A DNA stretch of 30,710 nucleotides from Chara braunii (taxonomy: Eukaryota; Streptophyta; Charophyceae; Charales; Characeae): the NCBI GenBank assembly GCA_003427395.1, contig BFEA01000212.1, positions 731,827-762,536 on the forward strand, in the 5' to 3' direction. Positions 11,441 through 21,234 of the stretch are shown in pieces (the stretch's first letter is position 1; each line of letters begins with the position of its first letter). The notes beneath the pieces were generated by a model that was given only the letters and a program-made list of their open reading frames with translations, made no database searches and was not told the DNA's origin. The translations under genes were made by a program, and so were the position numbers.

Positions 11441-11779
11441 GGAGGGGGGAACCCCTGCCAGTTTGGGAGCTTAGAGGAGACTGTGGACTAGTGTGAGGAA
11501 CTTTCGAGGCTGGTGGTAGTGAGGCTGGCCTAGGAAGGTGATCCGCCATAGTCCCCAAGCTGCGAGGAAGAGGGAAAGGCTAGATAGAGTCTCATTAACC
11601 CTCCTAGAGGGAAGGATTTAATATCCATGTTGGTAGGAGTTTGCCATAGTTAGGAGAGGACTGAAAAATAAGAATGGTGAACGCTTGAGGAAGAAGGGAG
11701 CCATAACCAAGTGAGGGAAAAGCATCATCAAGATTAGTACTTCAACTCCAAGATACTAAAGGAGGTGAGTGGAAAGAAG

Positions 11780-11945
11780 GATAATCTTCTTCTTCTCCTT
11801 TTTTTTCTTCTTCTTCCTCTTCTTCAAGCTTTTTCTTCTTCTTCCTCCTTTCCCCTTCCTTCATTGCCTTCTTCTTCTCCTTCTCCTCCATGTTCCCTCA
11901 TCTACATTCCCTTTTGTTCTTCTTCCCCATCTTCTCTCTTTCCAT
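11780..11945. repeat. Polypyrimidine (CTT/CCT) tract
   Basis: Nearly pure C/T on the plus strand, dominated by TTCTTC and CTCCTT. The Leu/Phe/Ser-rich frames over it come from its composition. Confidence 0.9.
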
Positions 11946-12011
11946 AGGTACTTTCCAAAGCTTAGAGTAGGTAGTAGGAGGTTTTGTCACTAGTAATGGT
12001 CTTCCCATGGG

Positions 12012-13435
12012 CTCATCCTTCACTCCCATGTAAATCGCCACTTTCCATTTTGTGATTTCATGCATGAGAGTGAGTTTCACTCATTCTCCTTTCACTTTCT
12101 CTTCATTTCTTCACTTGATAGTAAATCGCAACTTTGGTTTATGCTCTTTCTAGTGTTTTGGATTATCTTTCACTCTTGTTTTGTTCAATCCTTCGCTCCC
12201 ATGTGAATCGCCACTTTCCATTTTGTGATTTCATACACGAGAGTGAGTTTCACTCACTCTCCCTTCACTTTCTCTCTATTTCTTCACTTGGTAGTAAATC
12301 GCAACTTTGGTTTGTGCTCATTCTAATGTTTTGGATGATCTTGCACTTATGTTTTGTCCATTCTTTCACTCCCATGTGAATCGCCACTTTCCATTTTGTG
12401 ATTTCATGCATGAGAGTGAGTGAAACTCGTTCTCCCTTCACTTTCTCTCCATTTCTTCACTCGGTAGTAAATCGCAGCTTGGGTTTGTGCTCATTCTAGT
12501 GTTTTGGATGATCTTTCACTCTTGTTTTGTCCATTCCTTCACTCCCATGTAAATCGACACTTTCCATTTTGTGATTTCATGCATGAGAGTGAGTTTCGCT
12601 CACTCTCCCTTCATTTTCTCTTCAATTCTTCACTTGGTGGTAAATCGCAACCTTGGTTTATGCTCATTCTAGTGTTTTGGATGATCTTTCACTTATGTTT
12701 TGTCCATTCCTTCACTCCCATGTGAATCGTCACTTTCCATTTCGTGATTTCATGCATGAGAGTGAGTTTCACTCACTCTCGTTTCACTTTCTCTCAATTT
12801 CTTCACTTGGTAGTAAATCGCAACTTTGGTTTGTGCTCATTCTATTGTTTTGGATAATCATTCACTCTTGTTTTGTCCATTTCTTCACTGCCATATGAAC
12901 CGCCGCTTTCCATTTGTGATTTCATGCATAAAAGTGAGTTTCACTCACTCTCCCTTCACTTTGTCTTCATTTCGACATTTGGTAGTAAATCGCAACTTGG
13001 TTTGTGCTCATTCTAGTGTTTTGGATGATCTTTCACTCTTGTTTTGTCCATTGCTTCACTCCCATGTGAATCGCCACTTTCCATTTTGTGATTCCATGCA
13101 TGAGAGTGAGTTTCGCTCACTCTCCCTTCACTTTCTCTCCATTTCTTCACTTGGTACCAAATCGCAACTTTTGTTTGTACTCATTCTAGTGTTTTGGATG
13201 ATCTTTCATTTTTGTTTTGTCCATTCCTTCACTCTCATGTGAATTGCCACTTTCCATTTTGTGATTTCTTGCATGAGAGTGAGTTTCACTCACTCTCCCT
13301 TCACTTTCTCTTCAATTCTTCACTTGGTAGTAAATCGCAACTTTGGTTTATGCTCATTCTAGTGTTTTGGATGATCTTTCACTCATGTTTTGTACATTCT
13401 TTCACTCCCATGTGAATCACCACTTTCCATTTTTT
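12012..13435 (+). repeat. 173-bp satellite array, about 8 copies
   Basis: A strikingly regular array. The internal motif GAGAGTGAG starts at 12066, 12239, 12412, 12585, 12758, 12930 (as AAAAGTGAG), 13102 and 13275, giving spacings of 173, 173, 173, 173, 172, 172 and 173. Every unit has ATCGCCACTTTCCATTTTGTG and TTCTAGTGTTTTGGATGATC. Because 173 is not divisible by three, the His/Phe/Ser-rich frames of about 70-80 codons that recur here are not a gene. The array breaks off abruptly at 13435 in TTTTTTATAG and joins the 53-bp minisatellite. Confidence 0.95.
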
Positions 13436-13439
13436 TATA

Positions 13440-14825
13440 GGGTCCCTTCACCTTCTTCGTCGTCCACCTCCTTCACCCATCCACCATAGCCAACCACCTC
13501 GCACCTTCTTCCTCCTCCATCTTCTTCACCCATCCTCTATAGCCAACCACCCCGCACCTTCTTCCTCCTCCATCTTCTTCACCCGTCCACCATAGCCAAC
13601 CACCTCGCACCGTCTTCCTCCTCCATCCTCTTCACCCGTCCTCCATAGCCAACCATCCCGCACCTTCTTCCTCCTCCACCTCCTTCACCCATCCACCATA
13701 GCCAACCACCTCGCCCCTTCTTCCTCCTCCATCTGCTTCACCCATCCACCATAGCCAACCACCTCGCTCCTTCTTCCTCCTCCATCTCCTTCACCCATCC
13801 ATTATAGCTGACCACCTCACACCTTCTTCCTCCTCCATCTTCTTCACTCATCCTCCATAGCCAACCGCCCCGCACCTTCTTCCTTCTCCATCTCCTTCAC
13901 CCATCCACCATAGCCAACCACCTCGCACCTTCTTCCTCCTCCATCTTCTTCACCCATCCTCCATAGCCAACCGCCCCGCACCTTCTTCCTCCTCCACCTC
14001 CACCCATCCACCATAGCCAACAACCTCGCACCTTCTTCCTCCTCCATCTTCCTCACCCATCCTCCATAGCCAACCACCCCGCACCTTCTCCCTCGTCCAT
14101 CTTCTTCACCCGTCCACCATAGCCAACCACCTCGCTCCATCTTCCTCCTCCATCCTCTTCACCCGTCCTCCATAGCCAACCACCCCGCACCTTCTTCCTC
14201 CTCCATCTTCTTCACCCGTCCACCATAGCCAACCACCTCGCACCGTCTTTCTCCTCCATCCTCTTCACCCGTCCTCCATAGCCAACCACCCCGCACTTCT
14301 TCCTCCTCCACCTCCTTCTCCCGTCCACCATAGCCAACCGCCTCGCACCGTCTTCCTCCTCCACCTCCTTCACCCCTCCTTCCTTCTCCATCCTCTTCAC
14401 CCATCCTCCATAGCCAACCACCCCGCACCTTCTTCCTCCTCCACCTCCTTCACCCATCCACCATAGCCAACCACCTCGCACCTTCTTCCTCCTCCATCTT
14501 CTTCACCCATCCTCCATAGCCAACCACACCGCACCTTCTCCCTCCTCCCCTCCTTCCTCCTCCATCCTCGTCACCCATCCTCCATAGCCAACCACACCGC
14601 ACCTTCTTCCTCCTCCACCTCCACCCATCCACCATAGCCAACCACCTCGCTCCTTCTTCCTCCTCCATCTTCTTCACCCATCCTCTATAGCCAACCACCC
14701 CGCACCTTCTCCCTCCTCCATCTCCTTCACCCATCCACCATAGCCGACCACCTCGCATCTTCCTCCTCCTCCAGCCTCTTCACCCATCCTCCATAGCCAA
14801 CCACCGCACACCTTCTCCCTCCTCC
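13440..14825 (-). repeat. 53-bp minisatellite with dimeric higher-order structure
   Basis: About 26 units of 53 bp with the core CATAGCCAACCACC. Two unit types alternate for most of the array: one has CCACCATAGCC and CCTCGC, the other CCTCCATAGCC and CCCCGC, giving a 106-bp dimer. A few units are shortened or extended (for example near 13985, 14370 and 14545). It is the same family as the left array at 6010-6525 but inverted. Minus-strand Gly/Trp/Glu-rich frames are translations of the repeat. Confidence 0.95.
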
Positions 14826-15829
14826 GCTTTCTTCCGCCACTCAAGGGTCATAGGCAAAGGGGCACCAAAGAGCGCAAGGAACTTTAGGCAGGATGGTAGG
14901 ACAAGCAAAGGAGTAAGGTTGATTAGGAATAGGAAGTCTCTTTCTCTTTCTCTCTCTTTCCCACTCTCTCTCCCTCTCTCTCTCTCTTCCTCTTTCTCCC
15001 TCCCTCTATCTATCTATCTAGCTATCTACCTCTCTATATCTTTTTCCTGACCCTCGTTCCTTCTTCTCTTCCTTTTTCCTCCTCCTGATCCGCCGCCATC
15101 TCCCCCCCCTTCCCATCATTGTCCCTCTCTCTCACACCCTAAAGCCTTGACCTTCACCTTTCCCTCCCCCTCCTCTTCCGTCTTGGCACGTGACTAACCC
15201 TTCGCCAACTCACTTGTTACATTGTCAAGGAACGAACGGAGAAGGAATATGTTCTCACTTGGTGGAGAAAGAGGGCAAGGGAGGGGTTGTCGGTCCCTTG
15301 CGCCACCAAGAAGGAGAAAGGAAAACCCTTGAGGATTTGGGAAGACAAAGTCCTTGAGAAAGTGGGAGAGTGAGAGCTTGGCACAAGGTCAGTTGACTCA
15401 ACCATTTCCCCCGCTGCATGACTAAGCAAGAGGCATGGCTCGACTGTGGAAAGGGATGGAAAGCCGAAAGAACCATGGAAGAGAAAGGAACTTGGGCTTG
15501 CAGGAAGGGCAATGTGTTGACCCCATTGGGGGATTGTATCGGTCTTTGCTTGTGTGGGATTGTGCAGGTGAGTAGCTTGGAATGACTTGAGCGGGACTGG
15601 GTCAGGGGTACACAGGCGAAAAGGGAGAAAGAGGATCGGATGGGAGGGCCTTAGGCTCTAGTGTAAACTCTAACGCGGGCGGGCCTTGGTATAGGATGCT
15701 TTGGAACAAAGGATCGGAAAAGGGGTGTGGCGTTGCATGATGAAAGCTTGTATTGATTCTTTGCATGCAATACGGAGGCCCGAAAGGACTAAGGGCAGGC
15801 AACGGAGTTATGCATGGGATGCATGGACC

Positions 15830-15861
15830 AAAAAAAAAAAAAATATATATATATATATATA
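15830..15861. repeat. A-run followed by (AT)n
   Basis: About 14 A residues followed by about nine AT dinucleotides, inside the right arm. The left arm lacks it, so it arose or was lost after the arms diverged. Confidence 0.95.
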
Positions 15862-16360
15862 GCCCCTCGTTTGTTGTCCTCTTCTCCCTCTCTGCCTACG
15901 GTTTACCGGGCAGTTCTATCTGACGATATATAGGGGCTAGGGGTAGGACGGCGCGACCGCGCCCCGATGATGTCGTGAGACTGATGTGTTATTAGGAAAA
16001 TGGTGCGTGGCCTAAGGATAACGCTTAGCCTGCGCACAAAAGGAGAAAGATTCTCAATAAACCTCCCCTGGAATGCTTGTGTATTGGAAGGAGCAATTAC
16101 CTGGCCACATCTAAATGAATCAAGAAAGCGCCGCGAGTGACCGTAAAGCTACCATCTAGCGCGAGAGCGGAGCTATATCCCCAATGTCAAAGCTCTCTCG
16201 CAAACGGCCCATCCCCATCCATCCCATAGCACTAGGTGGGGGTGCCCCTGTGACGAATGCTCCGCGCCCTGAGCTTGAACGTGAGCGGAGCAGAGCCAAC
16301 TGGGACCCGCAGTGGGGTCGACACAGACTCGAAAGTTTATCAGGGTACGGTCCTACAAAA

Positions 16361-17600
16361 AAATGGTGGAGGTGTCGGGTATTGGGTTAAACTGACCCTT
16401 GCGATTCCGAAGGCAGGCGCCCGATGCGTGACCGTGTACACAACTAAAAGAGAGAAATTGGACTTGTGCTTGCTCTTCCCCTGGAGAGAATCAGACTTGA
16501 GGGCAGCTGGGCGCATGGCATGGCCAGGCCTGGAGGTATAACATGCATGCTTGCACCTTATTAGTGTACTCCTCAGTGGAGTAGCTCTAGCCCCCCTTCC
16601 TCCGGTGCTGGTGTTCGCCAGTCCGGGGAAGCCTAAAGCGAGTCGAAGGTCGACCCTTCCTCTTCGTGTGAAAGAAGGGCTCCGGTTACCTGGCAGGCGG
16701 TTGGTGCTTCGGCTTCAGCCGGGGTCCAATGAAAATCCCGCGACGGAGTGATCCGACCGGCTGGGTGCTCTTCTTTTTTCTTTTTCTGAACCCAGCGGGC
16801 TCATGCACTATACACTTGAAATGCTTGAAGGAACCAACATGAACACAACGGTTATCAAAAAGGAACAATCCTACCCTATGAAAGGACAGACAACGAAAGA
16901 TAAGGGGAATGAAGGGAGTTGCCAGACTCCAAAGAAAAAAAAAAAAACTAGCTCACCTTTGAAGATGCTCACGAAAAGGAACCAGCCACTATGCATGGAC
17001 AATAGGGGGAGTGGCACACACTGTCCTGAGAGAAAATCGTGAGATATGGGTAGGAAGCGTTGGGTGCACCTAGGGGGAGACATTTGTTTATATGTGTCCC
17101 ACTTGGGACTTGTGGTTTGCATGCAAAGGGAATTGAGCGTCCTGCCATTTCGGAAGGAAAGGGTGGGTCTGCACCAGCTGGTGCGGGTTGTGAAACGTCG
17201 TTTTCTTTGGGGTTCGCCAGGTCTCATGTGCAAAGGTCAAATGCCACCGAGCTGTCGGACGGGAGTTTGTCACGCCGGTTGATTAAGACTGCTTGAACTG
17301 TTGGGAGGGACCAAGGTTCTAAGTCTACTCCCTCCTCTTGTCTTAAGTCCGCACGAGTGAGAGAAATTGGAAAGGATGGAGGGTAGGGGTCGAATGAAAT
17401 GGAACCAAGAAAAGGAATGTGGGACGTGGTGACCGACCGACGGTGGAATAGAGGGATGATACTTGGGGAAGGGAGGATAAAACTAGGGAGACCCGGATGA
17501 GGGGTCTGAAATAATTCTCATCTAGGAAATAGGTTAGCCTGACCGAAGGGGCCGTGCGGTGCTCTCTTATGGAAAACAGGAACCGGGGCTGGAAAACAAG
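16361..17600. other. Spacer with no recognised gene
   Basis: This is GC-balanced sequence between the inverted-repeat arm and the orphan gene array. It contains several compact self-complementary patches, for example GGTTGGTGCTTCGGCTTCAGCC at about 16699-16720. Short frames exist on both strands, but none has a domain or a conserved copy. Together with 16140-16360 it has the look of structured organellar intron sequence, but a group II domain V was not found, so this is not called. Confidence 0.4.
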
Positions 17601-18379
17601 ATGGTGTGGTGGCTGTCGTCTCCAATCTATTCCAGTGGTCCGGAAATGCCGATAGATGTAAAAGATGGGGTATCCGTCGTCCTCCCGGAAGAAGGAACAT
17701 GGACAGACCCGGAGCCAGCCTATCAAACTGTGATGCTGGACGAGAAGGACGCGTTCCTCTGGATAGAGACGATATGGACTAAGGTCAGCCTGACGAGATT
17801 GTCACCGAGATTAATGGACTTGGAATTCCGGGGGACGGTGGAAGCCCGAGGGTGGGTCTACCTATCCTAGGATAGTGAAAATGCGATGGTGGTAGACTTG
17901 GTTTTGGGAACTGCGCCGGACTCGCTATTTAGGCAGGCGGAACGGAAGGTAGTATGGGCAGTGTGTCAGCGGGCGGAAATGGAAATGGACAAAGTAGAGG
18001 TGCGAGTGGAAATTGGAGACAGAAGGGATGAGAGGCGACCCCTCAGAAAGATGAGATGTCTAGTGGACACGGTCTTTGGAACCCGAAGTAGATTAGTGCA
18101 GATATGTCAGTCAATGACAAACCTGAGGTTGTATCAGTGTGCTCGGCATGACTTCTTCAGGTTGTCGGTAGAAATGGGACCTTTCAGAGGAAACTGGACG
18201 AAAGAATTAGCCGAGATGTTGAACTACCTTAGCACCGATGACCCTTGCCCAGTACATTGGCAGATAGTTAACCGAAATGTGCCAGTAGGGGAAACCTTCT
18301 TAGAAGGACTGAGGAATTGTTCTATGACGGGGAGGATGATTTCAGCGACAGTGGGGACGATGACGAGATAGAGGATTGA
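17601..18379 (+). pseudogene. Orphan family copy A (one stop, one frameshift)
   Basis: First of three tandem same-strand relatives; the family is not recognised. Start ATG 17601 is chosen because the first 34 residues then align almost without gaps with copies B and C, reaching the shared G-V/I-x-x-x-L/I-P-x4-W block. The frame is interrupted by TAG at 17868-17870 and resumes in the same frame. The second half matches B around FFRLSVEMGPFRGNW versus FYKISLKYGPFHGDK. Near 18295-18312 the best frame shifts by one, and the shifted frame ends in an acidic tail (FYDGEDDFSDSGDDDEIED) with TGA at 18377-18379. The downstream neighbour B starts only 63 bp later. Two independent lesions make this a pseudogene, unless the gene has unrecognised introns. 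Confidence 0.65.
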
Positions 18380-18442
18380 GACTTCTGAGAAGCGAGGCTT
18401 ATCCGGGGGGAATGAGTCGTCGGCTCTGTGCAGGAAGGGACG

Positions 18443-19198
18443 ATGGCCAGGGATCTATTGCTAAGGGACTGTACGTTTAAAGGATGGGAGCTGAAGCGAA
18501 TCAAAGGGGGAGTAGAGATGCCCATACCAGCGGATAATGAATGGAGAGGAACCAAATGTGATTGGATCGGGCTTGAGATCGCACTGGAATTAACATACCT
18601 TTGGATAGAACGTATCCGGAACCCGACAAGAGAAGAAGAAGGGTGGGACAAGATCGCAGAAGGGAAGGTGGAATCGGTCGGGACAGTGATCCTTTCCGAG
18701 CGAGGGTGGCACCTATTTTGCACTACGTTTGCGGCGGGACAGAGTCCGATGTGGCTTCTAAAGAATGCGGAGGCAAAGACTCGGAGGGCAGGCGAGAGGT
18801 TTGCCAACAGGGGGTGGGATGTGGTCCATAGTAAGGTTGTGATGGGGGGATGGAGGGAGTTTAGGCCTCCCTGCCTACAAACAAAAATTTGGGTATCCGA
18901 GTTCATAGCAAATTGGTTTGGGGTTTTTGACCACGTCGCAGAAGTGGCAGGTACTATGGAGCGGATACACGTAGATTTTGCGTGGCTGTCAGAGGAATTT
19001 TATAAAATATCGCTGAAATATGGGCCCTTCCACGGTGACAAAGTCTGGGAAGTCCTCATCATTCTGAATATGGACAAATACGATCAGTTAGAGGTAGCCC
19101 CAGAAGTGAGGGAGGTCATAATCCGCAGGGAGGTAGCGGCTACGCCCTGCTATGTGGATGATGTGTTCAAATTATTCGAGGTAATGTGGTTCGATTAG
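18443..19198 (+). CDS. Orphan family copy B, intact 251-residue frame
   Basis: The function is not recognised. The frame is open for 251 codons from ATG 18443; codon 1 is preceded by an in-frame GTG, which a plant gene would not use. Copies A and C start at the equivalent residue, and C also begins Met-Ala-Arg. The protein is Trp-rich and soluble-looking, with no signal peptide or membrane segment. Shared family landmarks are residues 22-34 (GGVEMPIPADNEW), 40-46 (DWIGLEI), 52-54 (YLW), 96-109 (FAAGQSPMWLLKNA) and 186-199 (FYKISLKYGPFHGD). The stop is TAG at 19196-19198. Eight acidic or polar codons follow before the next stop, so the tail may once have been longer, as in A. Conservation of sense between copies argues for past protein coding. 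Expression is unknown. Confidence 0.6.
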   Translation: MARDLLLRDCTFKGWELKRIKGGVEMPIPADNEWRGTKCDWIGLEIALELTYLWIERIRNPTREEEGWDKIAEGKVESVGTVILSERGWHLFCTTFAAGQSPMWLLKNAEAKTRRAGERFANRGWDVVHSKVVMGGWREFRPPCLQTKIWVSEFIANWFGVFDHVAEVAGTMERIHVDFAWLSEEFYKISLKYGPFHGDKVWEVLIILNMDKYDQLEVAPEVREVIIRREVAATPCYVDDVFKLFEVMWFD

Positions 19199-19414
19199 GA
19201 GCAGGAAAAACCCGAATTAGCAGGGTAAGCTAGGGGGTAGGGGGAAAAGAAAGGAAGACCAAGGAAAAATTGGGGGCAATGCAGAATGGAGAGCATGTAC
19301 ACTATGTAGACCAGCCAGAAGTAAAGTACTAAGACAGGGGATGGGGTGTCCGAATACTGTGGAAATCACTGCTGCGTCACAGGATAGGAACCAAAGGCGG
19401 AAATACGATACGCA

Positions 19415-19793
19415 ATGGCACGAAGGAGGACGTTCCTCGAGGATCGTCCGTTGGGGATTGAGCCGCCAAGGGAAGTGACTGGCGGCATAGAAATCAGCCT
19501 ACCAACGGTAAATGAGGTCTGGCACCGAGTGGTGGACTGGATTGGGATCGAACTCATGGAGAACACGGTTTACCTGGTAACAAAGGTCGAATGGGATGCA
19601 GATGGGGATGGCAAGTGGAATCCTGACCCGCGGGGGCATGTGCGCGCAGAAGGATGGTTGTATATGTCGGAGGATGGATGTCGCGCGTTCGAGGTCCTAT
19701 TGGCGTCCGGGGAAAACCCACTAAACATGTTCGAAGGAGCATGGCAGTTAGTATGGCAGGCAGGGTGCGAGTTCGCGGACCCGGAACTGGAAC
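19415..19793 (+). pseudogene. Orphan family copy C, cut off by retroelement
   Basis: Third member of the tandem family. It has ATG 19415 and starts Met-Ala-Arg like B. It aligns with B over about its first 125 residues: GGIEISLPTVNEVW with GGVEMPIPADNEW, DWIGIEL with DWIGLEI, and LASGENPLNMFEGAW with FAAGQSPMWLLKNAE. At about 19790-19800 family similarity stops and the sequence becomes the antisense of a Ty3/gypsy RNase H end. The frame happens to stay open to 20029, but those last residues are read antisense through the retroelement. The second half of the gene, with the GPF-G motif, is absent. B ends 216 bp upstream. Confidence 0.65.
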
Positions 19794-21234
19794 TTCCCGG
19801 GAATGTGATCGGGAAAGAAGTCAAACTCGTCAATGAAAGCCATCCATCGAGCGATGGTGCTGTTGACGGTGTCTTGGGTCTTATAGAAGACCAACGGATT
19901 GTTGTCCGTTACCCATCGAAATTGGCTTCGACCAAGGAGGAAGTGCCGCCACCTCTTGAGCACGTGGACGAAAGAACTCCTTCTTGCGTGCATCGTCAAT
20001 GGAATGCACGACAGACACTTTCTTGCTGAAATACTCGACCGGGTGCCAGTCCACACCATCATGTTGCTCAAGGACTGCACCAATGCCATAGCCTGACGCA
20101 TCCGTAGTGACGCGCGTAGGCAAGAGCGGGTCGTATATCCGCAAGACCTCCGCAGATAATAGCGCGGCTTTGAGAGCCATAAATGATTCCCGCGCCTCCT
20201 CTCCAAAGTCAAACGACCGATCCTCGCATTGAAGCTTGGTCAAGTGGGCCGCGATCTTCGAGTAGCCTTTGATGAAACACTGAAAGTAGCCGGCGAGACC
20301 AAGGAACGAGCGGACATCCGTGACGTTCCGAGGCTCCGGCCACTCTTGGATGGCTTGAATCTTGTCCGATAGCGGACTGATGCCCTCCGGTGTGACAAAA
20401 TGGCCCAAGTATTCCAGCTCTTGCCAGACAAATTCGCACTTGTCGTGGTTGGCCTTGTCCTTGGCGCGGCGGAGCATCTCCAACACTCGTCGAAGATGTC
20501 CAAGATGATCCTCCAATGACCAACTATAGACGAGAATATCGTCTAAGTAGACCAGCACGAACCGATCCAACATTGCACGGAACTCATTGGTCATTGCCGC
20601 TTGAAAGGTCGTCGGGGCATTGGTGAGGCCAAAAGGCATGACCACCCACTCAAAATGCCCGTACCGCGTCTTGAACGTGGACTTGTAGCGATCGTTCGGT
20701 CGGATCGAGATTTGATGATATCCTGATCTCAAATCCAACTTAGAGAAATACTTTGCGCCGCCCAGTCGCTCAAGAAGATCGTCGATGCGAGGAAGAGGCC
20801 CCGCATTCTTGACGGTTTGCGCGTTGAGCTTGCGGTAGCCGATACACAATTGTAGATCCTTGTTCTTCTTCCGGACGAAGAGACCGGTGCTCCATATGGG
20901 GAGCTGCTAGGGCGGATCCAGCCCTTAGCCAACAAATCGTCGAGTTGTGCGCGGAGGACCTCAAGCTCCTCCTCGCTCATGCGATAGATGCAACCTTTTG
21001 GCGGCACGGCACCGGTCTCAAGAATGATCTCGTGAGAGATCGGCCGATCCGGCACCACACCGGTAGGTGACTCGAAGATGTCAGCGAACTCGTCCAGCAA
21101 CCGCACCACCCGGGGGTCCGGAGACAAGTCCGTGGGTGAGTCGTCGACTACCGCGACGGTCCGTAGGAAACATAGGCTGATCTCATCGGGCTGCTCGTAA
21201 GCGCAAGTCGCCCTGAATGATTTCGCCGTCACCA
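19793..21234 (-). pseudogene. Reverse transcriptase-RNase H of Ty3/gypsy element
   Basis: This copies element RNA into DNA and degrades the RNA strand. An upstream part (frame at 20885-21234) has the conserved entry PPKGCIYRMSEEE and LLAKGWIRPSSSPYGAPV. A one-base deletion at about 20883 moves the signal to the next frame, which holds LCIGYRKLNAQ, MPFGLTNAPTTFQ and the catalytic YLDD (20538-20549). RNase H begins with TDASGYGIGAV (about 20080-20108). A second small deletion near 19972, after DDARKKE, shifts the frame again into FVHVLKRWRHFLLG. The reading ends at FFPDHIPGK and runs into orphan copy C. With two frameshifts and a missing C-terminus, no active enzyme can be made. Confidence 0.9.

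Larger units (their letters stand above)
7761..11760. repeat. Purine-rich mosaic of nested duplications, no gene
   Basis: Four kilobases of purine-rich plus strand assembled from nested duplications: a 159-bp tandem pair, a 27-bp triplet, a 162-bp local duplication near 9360-9650, a diverged 1.44-kb duplication, and a 49-bp repeat at 11367-11440. Minus-strand open frames here are hydrophobic translations of the purine-rich strand and do not keep frame between duplicate copies. The source element is not recognised. Confidence 0.6.
13440..16360 (-). repeat. Right arm of the large inverted repeat
   Basis: Read on the minus strand from 16360 down to 13440, this arm follows the same order as 4665-6525: the GTCGACC/GGGTCCCAGTTGGCTC block, the AGGCTAAGCG-TCCTTAGGCCAC block, the TCATTCCAAGCTACTCACC block, the CTTGCCCTCTTTCTCCACCAAG block, a TC tract (14938-15045) and then the 53-bp minisatellite. 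It is about 1 kb longer than the left arm, mainly because its minisatellite is longer. No open frame is conserved between the arms, so none is called as a gene. Confidence 0.85.

Noticed and set aside
12134-13415. A family of similar plus-strand frames of 70-140 codons (His/Phe/Ser-rich)
   Set aside because: They recur every 173 bp because of the satellite. The period is not divisible by three, and no splice or domain evidence exists.
13844-14758. Minus-strand frames of about 90-100 codons rich in Gly, Trp, Glu and Arg
   Set aside because: They are translations of the 53-bp minisatellite; the period is not a multiple of three and frames change from unit to unit.
7316-14825. Regular repeats that could suggest a CRISPR array
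   Set aside because: Units are contiguous tandem repeats of 53, 80 and 173 bp without unique spacers, and the genome is eukaryotic.
16184-17296. Several short frames of 60-120 codons on both strands
   Set aside because: No domains, no conserved copies and overlapping in several frames; indistinguishable from chance.
18322-18906. 194-codon minus-strand frame
   Set aside because: It lies antisense across the end of copy A and the start of copy B, and only the plus-strand frames align between family copies.
19798-20029. C-terminal part of the copy C open frame
   Set aside because: These codons read antisense through the retroelement RNase H and do not match copies A or B, so they are not part of the original gene.
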